Shown here: one piece after another, positions 6,877-15,272 of the stretch
Numbering within the stretch: the stretch's first letter is position 1
How the letters are laid out: each line of letters opens with the position of its first letter
Source: Parafannyhessea sp902761955
GTDB taxonomy: Bacteria; Actinomycetota; Coriobacteriia; Coriobacteriales; Atopobiaceae
Length of the DNA: 16,894 nt
Reading direction: 5' to 3'
NCBI GenBank assembly: GCA_902761955.1
Contig: CACWMM010000072.1
Location: 1-16,894 of the forward strand
Program-made: the position numbers and the translations under genes
The notes under the pieces: model-generated
Seen by the model: only the letters and a program-made list of their open reading frames with translations
Database searches by the model: none
What the model was told of the DNA's origin: nothing

Positions 6877-8404
6877 GATAAGCTCTACGGAGATCATGGG
6901 GGCGCTGCGAAGCAGGCTGTCCAAGATTTCCGAAACCATAGACCAGCAGGAGGCCTCCGTCGTCACGGAGGTGGGCGATGGCATCGCCCACATCTCCGGG
7001 CTGAGGACCGCGATGGCCGGCGAGCTGCTTGAGTTCACGAGCTCCGCCAATGGCAGGAGCGTGTACGGCCTCGCGCAGAACCTGGACCAGGACGAGGTTG
7101 GCGCCGTTCTGTTCGGCGACGTCGACTCCATCAAGGAGGGCGACGAGTGGGGCACGCCATGCTCGGCCGTGTCGTGAACCCGCTCGGCCAGCCCATCGAC
7201 GGCCTCGGCGCGATTGACACGACCCACCGTCGCCCCATCGAGTTCAAGGCCCCCGGCATCATGGCGCGCCAACCGGTGTGCGAGCCGGTGCAGACCGGTC
7301 TCATGGCCATCGACGCCATGGTCCCCATCGGCCGTGGCCAGCGTGAGCTGATCATCGGCGACCGCAAGACCGGCAAGACGGCAATCGCCATCGACACGAT
7401 CGTGAACCAGAAGGACACGGACGTCATCTGCATCTACGTCGCCATTGGCCAGAAGGCTTCCACGGTTGCCGGCATCAAGGAGACGCTCGCGCGCCGCGGC
7501 GTTCTGCAGAAGACGATCATCGTGGCGGCTACGGCGGCCGACTCTGCACCAATGCAGTACATCGCCCCCATGGCCGGTGCCGCAATCGGCGAGTACTTCA
7601 TGTACAACGATGCCAACGGCAACCCCGCGGACGAGAACCACCCCGGCGGTCATGTGCTCGTGGTGTACGACGACCTCTCCAAGCAGGCTGTCGCCTATCG
7701 TCAGATGTCGCTTACGCTGCATCGTCCGCCTGGACGCGAGGCCTACCCTGGCGACATCTTCTACCTGCACTCTCGTCTGCTCGAGCGTGCCTGCAAGCTT
7801 TCCGACAAGAACGGCGGCGGATCGCTCACGGCACTGCCGATCATCGTTCTTCCAGGGGCAGCGCCCCGCAGTCGACGTCGGCATCTCCGTGTCGCGAGTC
7901 GGCGGAGCCGCTCAGCTGAAGTCCATGAAGCAGGTCGCCGGCACGCTGCGTCTCGACCTCGCGAGCTATCGCGAAAAGCAGGCGTTCGCCCAGTTCGGCT
8001 CCGACCTCGACGCGACGACGCAGTACCAGCTGAACCACGGCGCGCACATGATGGAGCTGCTGAAGCAGAAGCGCTATGCGGCCCTGGACGTGTCCGACCA
8101 GGTCATCGCGATCTTTGCCGCCAAGGAGGACTTCCTCGACGACATCGACCTCGAGAACGTCACGCTCTTCCGTGACCAGCTGGCAAAGTACATGCAAGAG
8201 CGTCACCCGAAGCTCCGCGAGGAGATTCGTGACCACAAGATCGACGACGGCATGTCCGAGCGCCTGATGACTCACATCCAGCACTTCAAGGAGGAGTTCC
8301 TCAAGGCCCACCCGAACAAGGCGGCCGAGGCCGACGTTGCAAAGACTGCCGAGGACAACGAGTCCGCGGTGGCAGACACCGAGAAAGAGACGGGCCAGGA
8401 GTAG
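6866..8404 (+). pseudogene. atpA: F1Fo ATP synthase subunit alpha, split into three frames by two internal losses
   Basis: Non-catalytic nucleotide-binding subunit of F1. Part one (6866-7147) carries the N-terminal barrel (VTEVGDGIAHISGL ... GDVDSIKEGDE). The expected VKRTGRIMEVP-like block is then missing and part two resumes in another frame (7147-7845: VGHAMLGRVVNPLGQPIDG, P-loop GDRKTGKT, VVYDDLSKQAVAYRQ, GGGSLTALPII). After PII the strongly conserved ETQAGDVSAYIPTN... block, about 29 residues, is missing. Part three continues in a third frame (7847-8404: FFQGQRPAVDVGISVSRVGG to ETGQE). Losses of about 34 and 86 bases explain both shifts. ATG 6866 is preferred to GTG 6857 or ATG 6860, because CGGAAG (6852-6857) is then eight bases away. 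The tail is longer and more acidic than usual. The intact operon implies a functional gene in the organism. Confidence 0.9.
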
Positions 8405-8407
8405 TAG

Positions 8408-9321
8408 ATGGCCAACCTTCGCGAAATACAACGGCGCATGAGCTCAATCAGCAGCACCATGCAGATTACGCGCACGATGGAGATGATCTCCACGGCACGC
8501 ATTCAGCATGCGCTCGCCCGGGCGGAGGAGGCGTCCCCCTACAAGGACGCCATCACCAACATGCTCGCCAACGTCGCGTCTGCAGGTAGTAATTCCACCG
8601 AGCCCCTGCTGAGGAAACACGACGAGGAGAAGCACGTCCTCTTCATCGTCATCGCCTCGGACCGTGGGCTTGCCGGTGGCTTCAACGTCCTGCAGCAGCG
8701 CGCTGTCGACCACGAGATGCGCTCGCTTGCCCAGCGTGGCATCAAGAGCTCGGTCATCACCTGTGGGCGAAAGCCTACCGAGTACTTCACGTATCGAAAG
8801 ATCAAGCCGGTCCTGTCCTTCGTGGGCGTGTCCTCCGAGCCCACGATGGATGAGGCCGACCGCATCTCGTCGTACGTTATCGACGGGTACGTGAGGGGTG
8901 AGATCGACAGAGTCGTCCTTCTCTACTGGCACGCGAAGAACCGCGTCGACCAGACGCAGGTCACTGAGCAGCTACTCCCCATCGAGCGGGAGAGCCTTAT
9001 GATGCCGAACAAGCCCCGCAAGCCGGAGGCGCTCTACGAGGTCAGGCACAAGATCGACCCCGTGTACCGCTTTGAGCCGTCCGCGGATGAAGTGCTTGGG
9101 TACTTGATGCCGGCCTACTTCAGGACGGTCATCTACCACGCGTTGCTTGACTCCGCCGCAGCAGAGCACGGCGCGAGGCGTAGGGCGATGCAGTCGGCGA
9201 CCGACAACGCCAAGGAAGTGCTGGGTTCCCTGAGCCGCACGTACAACAGAGAGCGTCAGGGCGCCATCACCACCGAGCTCAACGAAATCATCGGCGGTGC
9301 CGCCGCATTGGAGGAAAGCTA

Positions 9322-9322
<1 letters not shown>
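8408..9322 (+). CDS. atpG: F1Fo ATP synthase subunit gamma
   Basis: The 304-residue central-stalk subunit turns inside the alpha3beta3 ring. Both conserved ends are present: the N-terminal coiled-coil helix (REIQRRMSSISSTMQITRTM, then EMISTARIQHAL) and the C-terminal helix (MQSATDNAKEVL, then YNRERQGAITTELNEIIGGAAAL). The middle has FIVIASDRGLAGGFN (residues 80-94). The length is slightly above the 285-residue norm, with no gap against the family. ATG 8408 directly follows tandem TAG stops of atpA, with GGAG seven bases upstream. The TAA overlaps the atpD ATG by one base, indicating coupled translation. Confidence 0.95.
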
Positions 9323-10734
<1,412 letters not shown>

Positions 10735-10742
10735 GGAAGATT

Positions 10743-11162
10743 ATGGCAGAGCTTAACTGTCAGTTCGTACGCCCGGACAGGCTCCTCTACGAGGGGCCTG
10801 TCGCGAGCTGCGTTCTTGTTGCGCAATCGGGCGAGCTCGGCGTGTGGCCGGGCCATGCCGCGGAGATCGTCGCCCTGGGCGATGGCGTCGTGCGCCTGAA
10901 CCGCCGCGAGGAAGACGGCGGCGGGGTGGAGAAGGTCATCGTGTCCGGCGGTTACGCCGAGATCAACGGCGACTCCGTCATCGTCCTGGCGACGCATGCG
11001 CGCAAGGCTGATGACATCGAGCCCGACGTCGTGCGCCAGACGCGCCAGAAGGCGATGGACACGCGCGACCAGTACGACGAGGGCGACAGCAGGCGTGCGT
11101 ACTACGACAACAAGATCAGATGGTGCAACCTCTTGCTGAAGCATGCAGAGGACGACAAGTAA
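10743..11162 (+). CDS. atpC: F1Fo ATP synthase subunit epsilon
   Basis: The 139-residue subunit binds gamma and the c-ring and restrains ATP hydrolysis. The N-terminal ten-stranded barrel is recognisable from CQFVRPDRLLYEGPVASCVLVAQSGELGVWPGHAAEIVAL (residues 6-45, read as consecutive family motifs) and IVSGGYAEINGDSVIVLATHA. The C-terminal helical hairpin (about 90-135) is charged and of usual length. ATG 10743 follows GGGAAGA (10734-10740) and lies eight bases after the atpD stop. It is the last gene of the atp operon proper; murA begins 22 bases later. Confidence 0.93.
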   Translation: MAELNCQFVRPDRLLYEGPVASCVLVAQSGELGVWPGHAAEIVALGDGVVRLNRREEDGGGVEKVIVSGGYAEINGDSVIVLATHARKADDIEPDVVRQTRQKAMDTRDQYDEGDSRRAYYDNKIRWCNLLLKHAEDDK

Positions 11163-11184
11163 ACACGTAAGGTTCGGAGTCCCC

Positions 11185-12477
11185 TTGGAAGTCATACAGG
11201 TTGAAGGCGGCCACAAGATTTCGGGCGAGGTCACGGTCGAGGGTGCGAAGAACTCCGCGCTCAAGCTGATGGCCGCGACCATCATGGCACCGGGCGTGAC
11301 GACGCTCACGAACGTTCCGAACATATCTGACGTCCACGTGATGGGAAAGGTGCTCAAGTACCTTGGCGCCAAGATCGTGGTCAAGGGGGAGCACGAGCTC
11401 GAGATTGATACGACCGACGTGGACAAGTGGGAGACGCCGTACCACCTGGTGGCGAAGATGCGCGCATCCACGGCCGTGATGGGCCCCCTGCTCACCAGGT
11501 TTGGCAAGGCCGTCGTGGCCATGCCGGGCGGATGCAACATCGGCGCCCGCAAGATCGACATGCACATACTGGGGCTCGAGGCCCTGGGCGTGCACTTCGA
11601 GATCGACCACGGCAACATCCACGCATCCACGCCTAACGGCATCACGGGCACGACGGTCACGCTCGACTTCGCGAGCGTGGGCGCGACGGAGAACCTCATG
11701 ATGGCGTCCGTGTGCGCCGAGGGGACGACAGTGATCGACAACGCGGCGCGCGAGCCCGAGATCGTGGACCTCGCGAACCTGCTGAACGAGATGGGCGCAA
11801 AGGTCCACGGGGCAGGGTCTCCCGTTATCGAGGTCGAGGGCGTGAAGTCGCTTCACGCGGTTGAGAGCCACCGCGTGGTGGGCGACCGCATCGAGGCGGG
11901 CACGTTCATCGCGATGGGCGGACTGTGCGGCGATCCCGTGACGGTGAGGGGCTTCAACCCCAGGCACCTGGGGCTTGTGCTCAAGAAGTACGAGCTCATG
12001 GGACTGGACATCAAGACGTTCGAGGACGGCTGCACCGTCAGCCGCACGGGTGCCATCCACGCGACGGACATCCAGACGCTGCCGTTTCCCGGCTTCCCGA
12101 CGGACATGCAGGCCCAGACGATGGCTCTTCTCGCCCTGTGCGGCGGAAGCTGCATCATCACGGAGAACGTGTTCGAGAACCGCTTCATGCTTGCGAGCGA
12201 GCTGCAGCGCATGGGTGCGGACATCCGCATCGAGGGGCACCACGCCATCGTGCACGGGGTGAGGGGCTTCTCGGGCGCGGAGGTGAAGTCGCCGGACCTG
12301 CGTGGCGGCGCCGCGCTGGTGATGGCGGGGCTTGTGGCCGATGGCGTCACAACGGTGAGCGACATCTACCACATCGACCGCGGCTACGAGAAGTTCGTGC
12401 CGAAGCTGCAGGCGCTGGGTTCGAAGGTCGAGCGGCTGGAGCTTCCGGAAGAGGACATAGACGACCCGCTCATGTAG
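11185..12477 (+). CDS. murA: UDP-N-acetylglucosamine 1-carboxyvinyltransferase
   Basis: The 430-residue cytoplasmic enzyme transfers enolpyruvate from PEP to UDP-GlcNAc, the first committed step of peptidoglycan synthesis. The catalytic loop MPGGCNIGAR has Cys117, equivalent to E. coli Cys115, so the usual fosfomycin target residue is present. Lys22-Asn23 (GAKNSAL), ENAAREPEIVD, FPTDMQAQ and ENRFM are all intact and length is normal. The start is taken as TTG 11185 (CGGAG at 11175-11179), giving MEVIQVEGGHKI as in homologues. An in-frame ATG at 11143 lies inside atpC, lacks a ribosome site and would add 14 unrelated residues. Its place after atpC is known from Firmicutes and Actinobacteria. 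Confidence 0.96.
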   Translation: MEVIQVEGGHKISGEVTVEGAKNSALKLMAATIMAPGVTTLTNVPNISDVHVMGKVLKYLGAKIVVKGEHELEIDTTDVDKWETPYHLVAKMRASTAVMGPLLTRFGKAVVAMPGGCNIGARKIDMHILGLEALGVHFEIDHGNIHASTPNGITGTTVTLDFASVGATENLMMASVCAEGTTVIDNAAREPEIVDLANLLNEMGAKVHGAGSPVIEVEGVKSLHAVESHRVVGDRIEAGTFIAMGGLCGDPVTVRGFNPRHLGLVLKKYELMGLDIKTFEDGCTVSRTGAIHATDIQTLPFPGFPTDMQAQTMALLALCGGSCIITENVFENRFMLASELQRMGADIRIEGHHAIVHGVRGFSGAEVKSPDLRGGAALVMAGLVADGVTTVSDIYHIDRGYEKFVPKLQALGSKVERLELPEEDIDDPLM

Positions 12478-12498
12478 GGTCACTTGCAGATGCCTTGT

Positions 12499-12534
12499 GG
12501 GCCTGGGTGCGTTGGTGTGCGCCCAGGCCCTTTT
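12499..12534 (+). terminator. Rho-independent terminator of murA
   Basis: Arms GGGCCTGGGTGC (12499-12510) and GCGCCCAGGCCC (12519-12530) form a 12-bp stem with one T-G wobble and an eight-base loop, followed by TTTT (12531-12534). It lies 21 bases after the murA stop and closes the atp-murA transcription block. Confidence 0.85.
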
Positions 12535-12591
12535 GGTACCGCAAGCGGCCAAGAGGCAACGGCTTGGAATCGCCCGGCGCCCCGACGGGTA

Positions 12592-12597
12592 CATAAT
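12592..12597 (+). promoter_or_regulatory. Candidate -10 element of the DtxR-family regulator gene
   Basis: CATAAT within GGGTACATAATGCTC is the best TATAAT-like match in the gap after the murA terminator, about 90 bases ahead of the GTG start. TTGGAA at 12564-12569 resembles a -35 hexamer, but the 22-base spacing is too long, so recognition would have to rest on the -10. Confidence 0.4.
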
Positions 12598-12620
12598 GCT
12601 CTACAGTTGAGACCAGATTT

Positions 12621-12657
12621 CGCCGCGGGCGAGAAGAATGCGCCGCGGGCGAGAAGA
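12621..12657. repeat. Two 17-bp direct repeats, 20 bp apart, ahead of the regulator gene
   Basis: CGCCGCGGGCGAGAAGA occurs at 12621-12637 and exactly again at 12641-12657. The 20-base period is about two helical turns, and the pair lies between the candidate -10 and the ribosome site of the DtxR-type gene. This would suit an autoregulatory operator, though DtxR-family sites are usually palindromic. The core GCGGGCGAGAAG recurs at 4027-4038 (upp terminator) and 195-206 (inside prmC-sua5). Confidence 0.7.
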
Positions 12658-12685
12658 GCGGGCGGACCTTATAGAGGAGGGTGGC

Positions 12686-13132
12686 GTGGCAGAAGGCGTG
12701 CATGGGGACCCAACGGGCGGAGCCACGAGGGGGGCACCGCACCTCACGAAATCGAGTGAGGACTATATCGAGTCTGTTTATCGAATAATGCAGGAGTGCG
12801 GCGCGATGGATGGCGTACGTTCCGTAGATGTAGCGGAGCAGCTTGGGGTGTCGAAGGCCAGTGTAAACAAGGCAGTTTCGACGCTGCGCGACGCGGGCTA
12901 CGTTGAGCAGAACCGATACGGTCGGATACAGCTTACGGATACGGGCCTGATTTATGCCAAACGCGTGTGGCGCTGCCATCGCATGCTCCGGCTGTTTTTG
13001 GAGCGCGACCTTGGGGTTGACCCGAAGGTCGCCGACGAGGAGGCCTGCCTGATGGAGCACGCGCTTTCCGACGACACGCAGGACCGCTGGCTTGCGTACC
13101 TGGAAAAGCAGGGAATCGCGGTGGAAGAGTGA
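12686..13132 (+). CDS. DtxR/MntR-family metal-dependent transcriptional regulator
   Basis: The 148-residue cytoplasmic DNA-binding protein has a winged helix (about residues 21-88; recognition region VAEQLGVSKASVNKAVSTLRDAGYVEQ) and a dimerisation/metal domain (about 90-140). It has no SH3 domain, as in MntR. Likely metal ligands are Asp26 and Glu29 (SEDYIES, as MntR Asp8 and Glu11), His98 (WRCHRML), Cys121, Glu124 and His125 (EACLMEH, as DtxR Cys102-Glu105-His106). It thus mixes manganese-type and iron-type positions, and the effector metal cannot be told. The start GTG 12686 follows AGAGGAGGG (12673-12681). The poorly conserved 20-residue head may be disordered. The TGA shares its A with the next gene's ATG. 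Known relatives repress metal uptake genes; no transporter is visible here, so the targets are unknown. Confidence 0.88.
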   Translation: MAEGVHGDPTGGATRGAPHLTKSSEDYIESVYRIMQECGAMDGVRSVDVAEQLGVSKASVNKAVSTLRDAGYVEQNRYGRIQLTDTGLIYAKRVWRCHRMLRLFLERDLGVDPKVADEEACLMEHALSDDTQDRWLAYLEKQGIAVEE

Positions 13133-14133
13133 TGTCGGGCGATGCGGGACGCGCGTGGCCGAGCTGCCCCGTGTGGCCGGACCCGGTGGATGCGGAGGAC
13201 AGCGAGCTCCTGAAGTCCGCGGAGCTCGGACGCGCGCTCACGGGACGCGCCGCGAGGCCGCTTGTGCTTTCGGGCGACATGGGGCCGCTGCTGAGGAGGC
13301 AGCCCTTCTCGGACGGCGTGCCAGAGGCGGAGTGGAACATCGACGATGATGCGCTCATGGGCCAGCTGCACGCGCTGTACCGCGCGGCCGGGGCGGAGTG
13401 CGCGCTGACGCATACGGCCGGGTGCGCGTCCGTGCAGCTCGAAGGCGACCTGCGAGAGGTTGCGGACCAGGTGAACGAGCGGGCGGTGCGCGAGGCGCGC
13501 TCGTGCGGGCCGCGCTTTGTTATGGGGCTGGTGGCCCAGCGCGGGACCGCGCTCGATGGCGACGCGCTGGACTCGCTCATGCTGCAGGCCGCCACGCTGA
13601 GGGAGGCGGGCGTGCACGGCATGATGGCGTGGGCGGACGACCTTGCATCTGCCTGCGCCCTGGTGCGGACCGTCAAGAAGGTGTGGGGCGGGCCGCTTGT
13701 GGCGACGGTGCCGTTTGCGGCAGCGTCGGACGCGCCGGATGCGGGGCCTGCGACGCCGGACGGGCAGGCGGCCGATGCGGCGTTCGCTGCGCTCGCGGCG
13801 GAGGGGGCCCACGCGGTTGGGGCCGAGCTTCGGACGGGGGACGTCGCGTCCTTCTCGCCAGCGCTTTCGCGTGCCGCGGAGAAGAGCGGACGGTCCCTGG
13901 TCGTGCGCCTTGTGCCGGATGCGGGCGAGCCGCCGGCCGACGCCGCTGGTCTTACGGGGCTTTCTGCCGGCGTCGCACGTGACGCGGGGGGCGTCGCGCG
14001 CGACCGCGTGGTGGCCGCAGCCGTGCGGACGCTTGCGCCCGACGGCGTTCGTGCCGTCTGGTGCGGTGGCGACCGGCCGCTTGCGGACACGGCGGCCGTG
14101 GTTGCGCAGTTGGACGCGCTCGAGGCGCGGTAG
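13132..14133 (+). CDS. Homocysteine S-methyltransferase-like protein lacking the zinc-binding cysteines
   Basis: The 333-residue protein is very rich in Ala and Gly. Its frame follows the MetH N-terminal/BHMT barrel: PLVLSGDMGPLL (43-54, family LxLDGAMGTxL), LYRAAGAECALTHTAG (82-97, family YxxAGADxIxTNTF), VNERAVREARS (114-124), MGLVAQRG (131-138), then AVGAEL (228-233), VVRLVPDAGEP (257-267) and VRAVWCGGDRP (306-316). In active enzymes zinc is held by a Cys in the GxNC segment and by the Cys pair of GGCCG. Here GxNC is GAEL and GGCCGTTP is WCGGDRP, so at most one Cys remains. It is therefore probably not a working methyltransferase. ATG 13132 overlaps the regulator's TGA by one base, with GGAAGAG just upstream, so the two are co-translated. 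The assignment rests on motif order, not a database match. Confidence 0.72.
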   Translation: MSGDAGRAWPSCPVWPDPVDAEDSELLKSAELGRALTGRAARPLVLSGDMGPLLRRQPFSDGVPEAEWNIDDDALMGQLHALYRAAGAECALTHTAGCASVQLEGDLREVADQVNERAVREARSCGPRFVMGLVAQRGTALDGDALDSLMLQAATLREAGVHGMMAWADDLASACALVRTVKKVWGGPLVATVPFAAASDAPDAGPATPDGQAADAAFAALAAEGAHAVGAELRTGDVASFSPALSRAAEKSGRSLVVRLVPDAGEPPADAAGLTGLSAGVARDAGGVARDRVVAAAVRTLAPDGVRAVWCGGDRPLADTAAVVAQLDALEAR

Positions 14134-14194
14134 CATCGGCACGGCGCGTGGCGCGCGGCCATTGCGGTGTAGCGCTGGGAATCTGGCGCGTAGA

Positions 14195-14232
14195 GCTGCA
14201 AACGCAGCCGCCTCCCGAAGGGGAGGGGCGGC
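14195..14232. repeat. Two adjacent GC hairpins in the gap before galU
   Basis: GCTGC (14195-14199) pairs with GCAGC (14204-14208). GCCGCCTCCC (14207-14216) pairs with GGGAGGGGCGGC (14221-14232) around a GAAG loop, with two bulged G residues. No T-run follows, so a classical intrinsic terminator is not supported. The rest of the 222-base gap (14134-14355) holds the galU ribosome site and probably its promoter, of which only weak candidates such as TATTCT (14249-14254) and GATAGT (14255-14260) are seen. Confidence 0.4.
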
Positions 14233-14355
14233 GCCGCGATGCATTGGCTATTCTGATAGTGGGGAACAGGGAGTGTGGCTTGTCCGGACCTAACGGGCGT
14301 GCCACAACCGCGCGTCGGACGGCGCCGCGGTGACTTGCAATCGAAAGGGATACGC

Positions 14356-15261
14356 ATGAAGGCAGTCATTCCGGCCGCGGGTCTGGGAACCCGCTTCCTG
14401 CCGGCAACCAAGGGCACCCCAAAGGAGCTTCTTCCGGTGCTGAGCAAGCCGGTCATCCAGTACGTGGTGGAGGAGGCGCTCGAGCCCGAGGGCGTCGACG
14501 AGGTCGTGATCGTCAACTCACGCGAGAAGCCGCAGATCGAGTCGTACTTCCGCGTTGACGGCGGGTTCGAGGACATGCTGCGCAAGCGCGGCAAGAAGGC
14601 CGAGGCGGACCTCGTGCACGAGGCGTCGAGCATGCCGGTCTCGTTCGTGTATCAGGACAACCCGCGGGGCTTGGGCCACGCCGTGTACTGCGCCGCCGAG
14701 GCGGTTGGCGACGAGCCGTTCTTCGTTCTTCTCGGCGACTACTTCGTGCCGGACCGTCAGATGTGCGTGCGCATGGCAGAGGTGTCGAAGCAGCATGGCA
14801 ACGCGTCGGTCATCGCGGTCGCGCCGGTGCCTGCGGACCAGGTGAGCCGCTACGGCATCATCGCCGGCGAGTGCGTGGGATCGCTTGACGGGACGGACGC
14901 GACGGACGAGCAGGAGGGCGCTGTCTGGAAGGTGACGGGCCTCGTGGAGAAGCCCGCACCCGAGGACGCGCCGTCTCACCTGTTCATCGTGGGCCGCTAC
15001 CTGCTGTCGCCCCGTATCATGGACCTCTTGGCGAACCAAGGCGTCGGTGCCGGCGGAGAGATCCAGCTTACGGACGCGATGGAGCGCCTGCTTGCCGAGG
15101 AGGACATGTACGCGCTTGTCGTCGACGTGGACGAGGGGTGCGACACGGGCACGCCCGCGGCGTGGGCCGGCGTGAACGCGCGCCTCGCGCTCAAGGATCC
15201 CGCGACGCGCGACGCCTTCCTGGAAGCCTTGGGCAGGTCCGGCTTGCCCCAGGCTGAGTAG
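14356..15261 (+). CDS. galU: UTP-glucose-1-phosphate uridylyltransferase
   Basis: The 301-residue cytoplasmic enzyme makes UDP-glucose from UTP and glucose 1-phosphate, feeding cell-surface polysaccharide, glycolipid and galactose metabolism. The N-terminus MKAVIPAAGLGTRFLPATKG is the nucleotide-binding signature, followed by PKELLPVLSKPVIQYVVEEA. NPRGLGHAV, LLGDYFVPD, VEKPAPEDAPS, GRYLLSP and GGEIQLTDAM follow in family order. The segment after QLTDA shows DEGCDTGTPAAW in the place of the usual DxGxxxG ending. Start ATG 14356 lies five bases after GAAAGGGA. Upstream in-frame codons from 14275 would add 27 residues with no family match. The next gene starts 11 bases after the stop, so both are one operon. 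Confidence 0.95.
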   Translation: MKAVIPAAGLGTRFLPATKGTPKELLPVLSKPVIQYVVEEALEPEGVDEVVIVNSREKPQIESYFRVDGGFEDMLRKRGKKAEADLVHEASSMPVSFVYQDNPRGLGHAVYCAAEAVGDEPFFVLLGDYFVPDRQMCVRMAEVSKQHGNASVIAVAPVPADQVSRYGIIAGECVGSLDGTDATDEQEGAVWKVTGLVEKPAPEDAPSHLFIVGRYLLSPRIMDLLANQGVGAGGEIQLTDAMERLLAEEDMYALVVDVDEGCDTGTPAAWAGVNARLALKDPATRDAFLEALGRSGLPQAE

Positions 15262-15272
15262 AATCCCTGGCG

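Noticed and set aside
6322..7884. Reverse-strand open frame of 520 codons across atpH and atpA
   Set aside because: It mirrors conserved atp coding sequence; composition is typical of a complementary frame, with no recognisable domain.
6866..8404. Introns or inteins interrupting atpA
   Set aside because: Sequence is missing at the junctions, not inserted, so no intervening element exists.
12484..12759. Open frame across the murA terminator
   Set aside because: It runs through a clear terminator and into the regulator gene in another frame; no start signal.
12933..14633. Very long open frame on the reverse strand across the regulator, the barrel gene and galU (566 codons)
   Set aside because: It is antisense to three genes with family matches, rich in Arg/Ser/Pro/Ala as expected of a GC-rich shadow frame, and has no motif or ribosome site.
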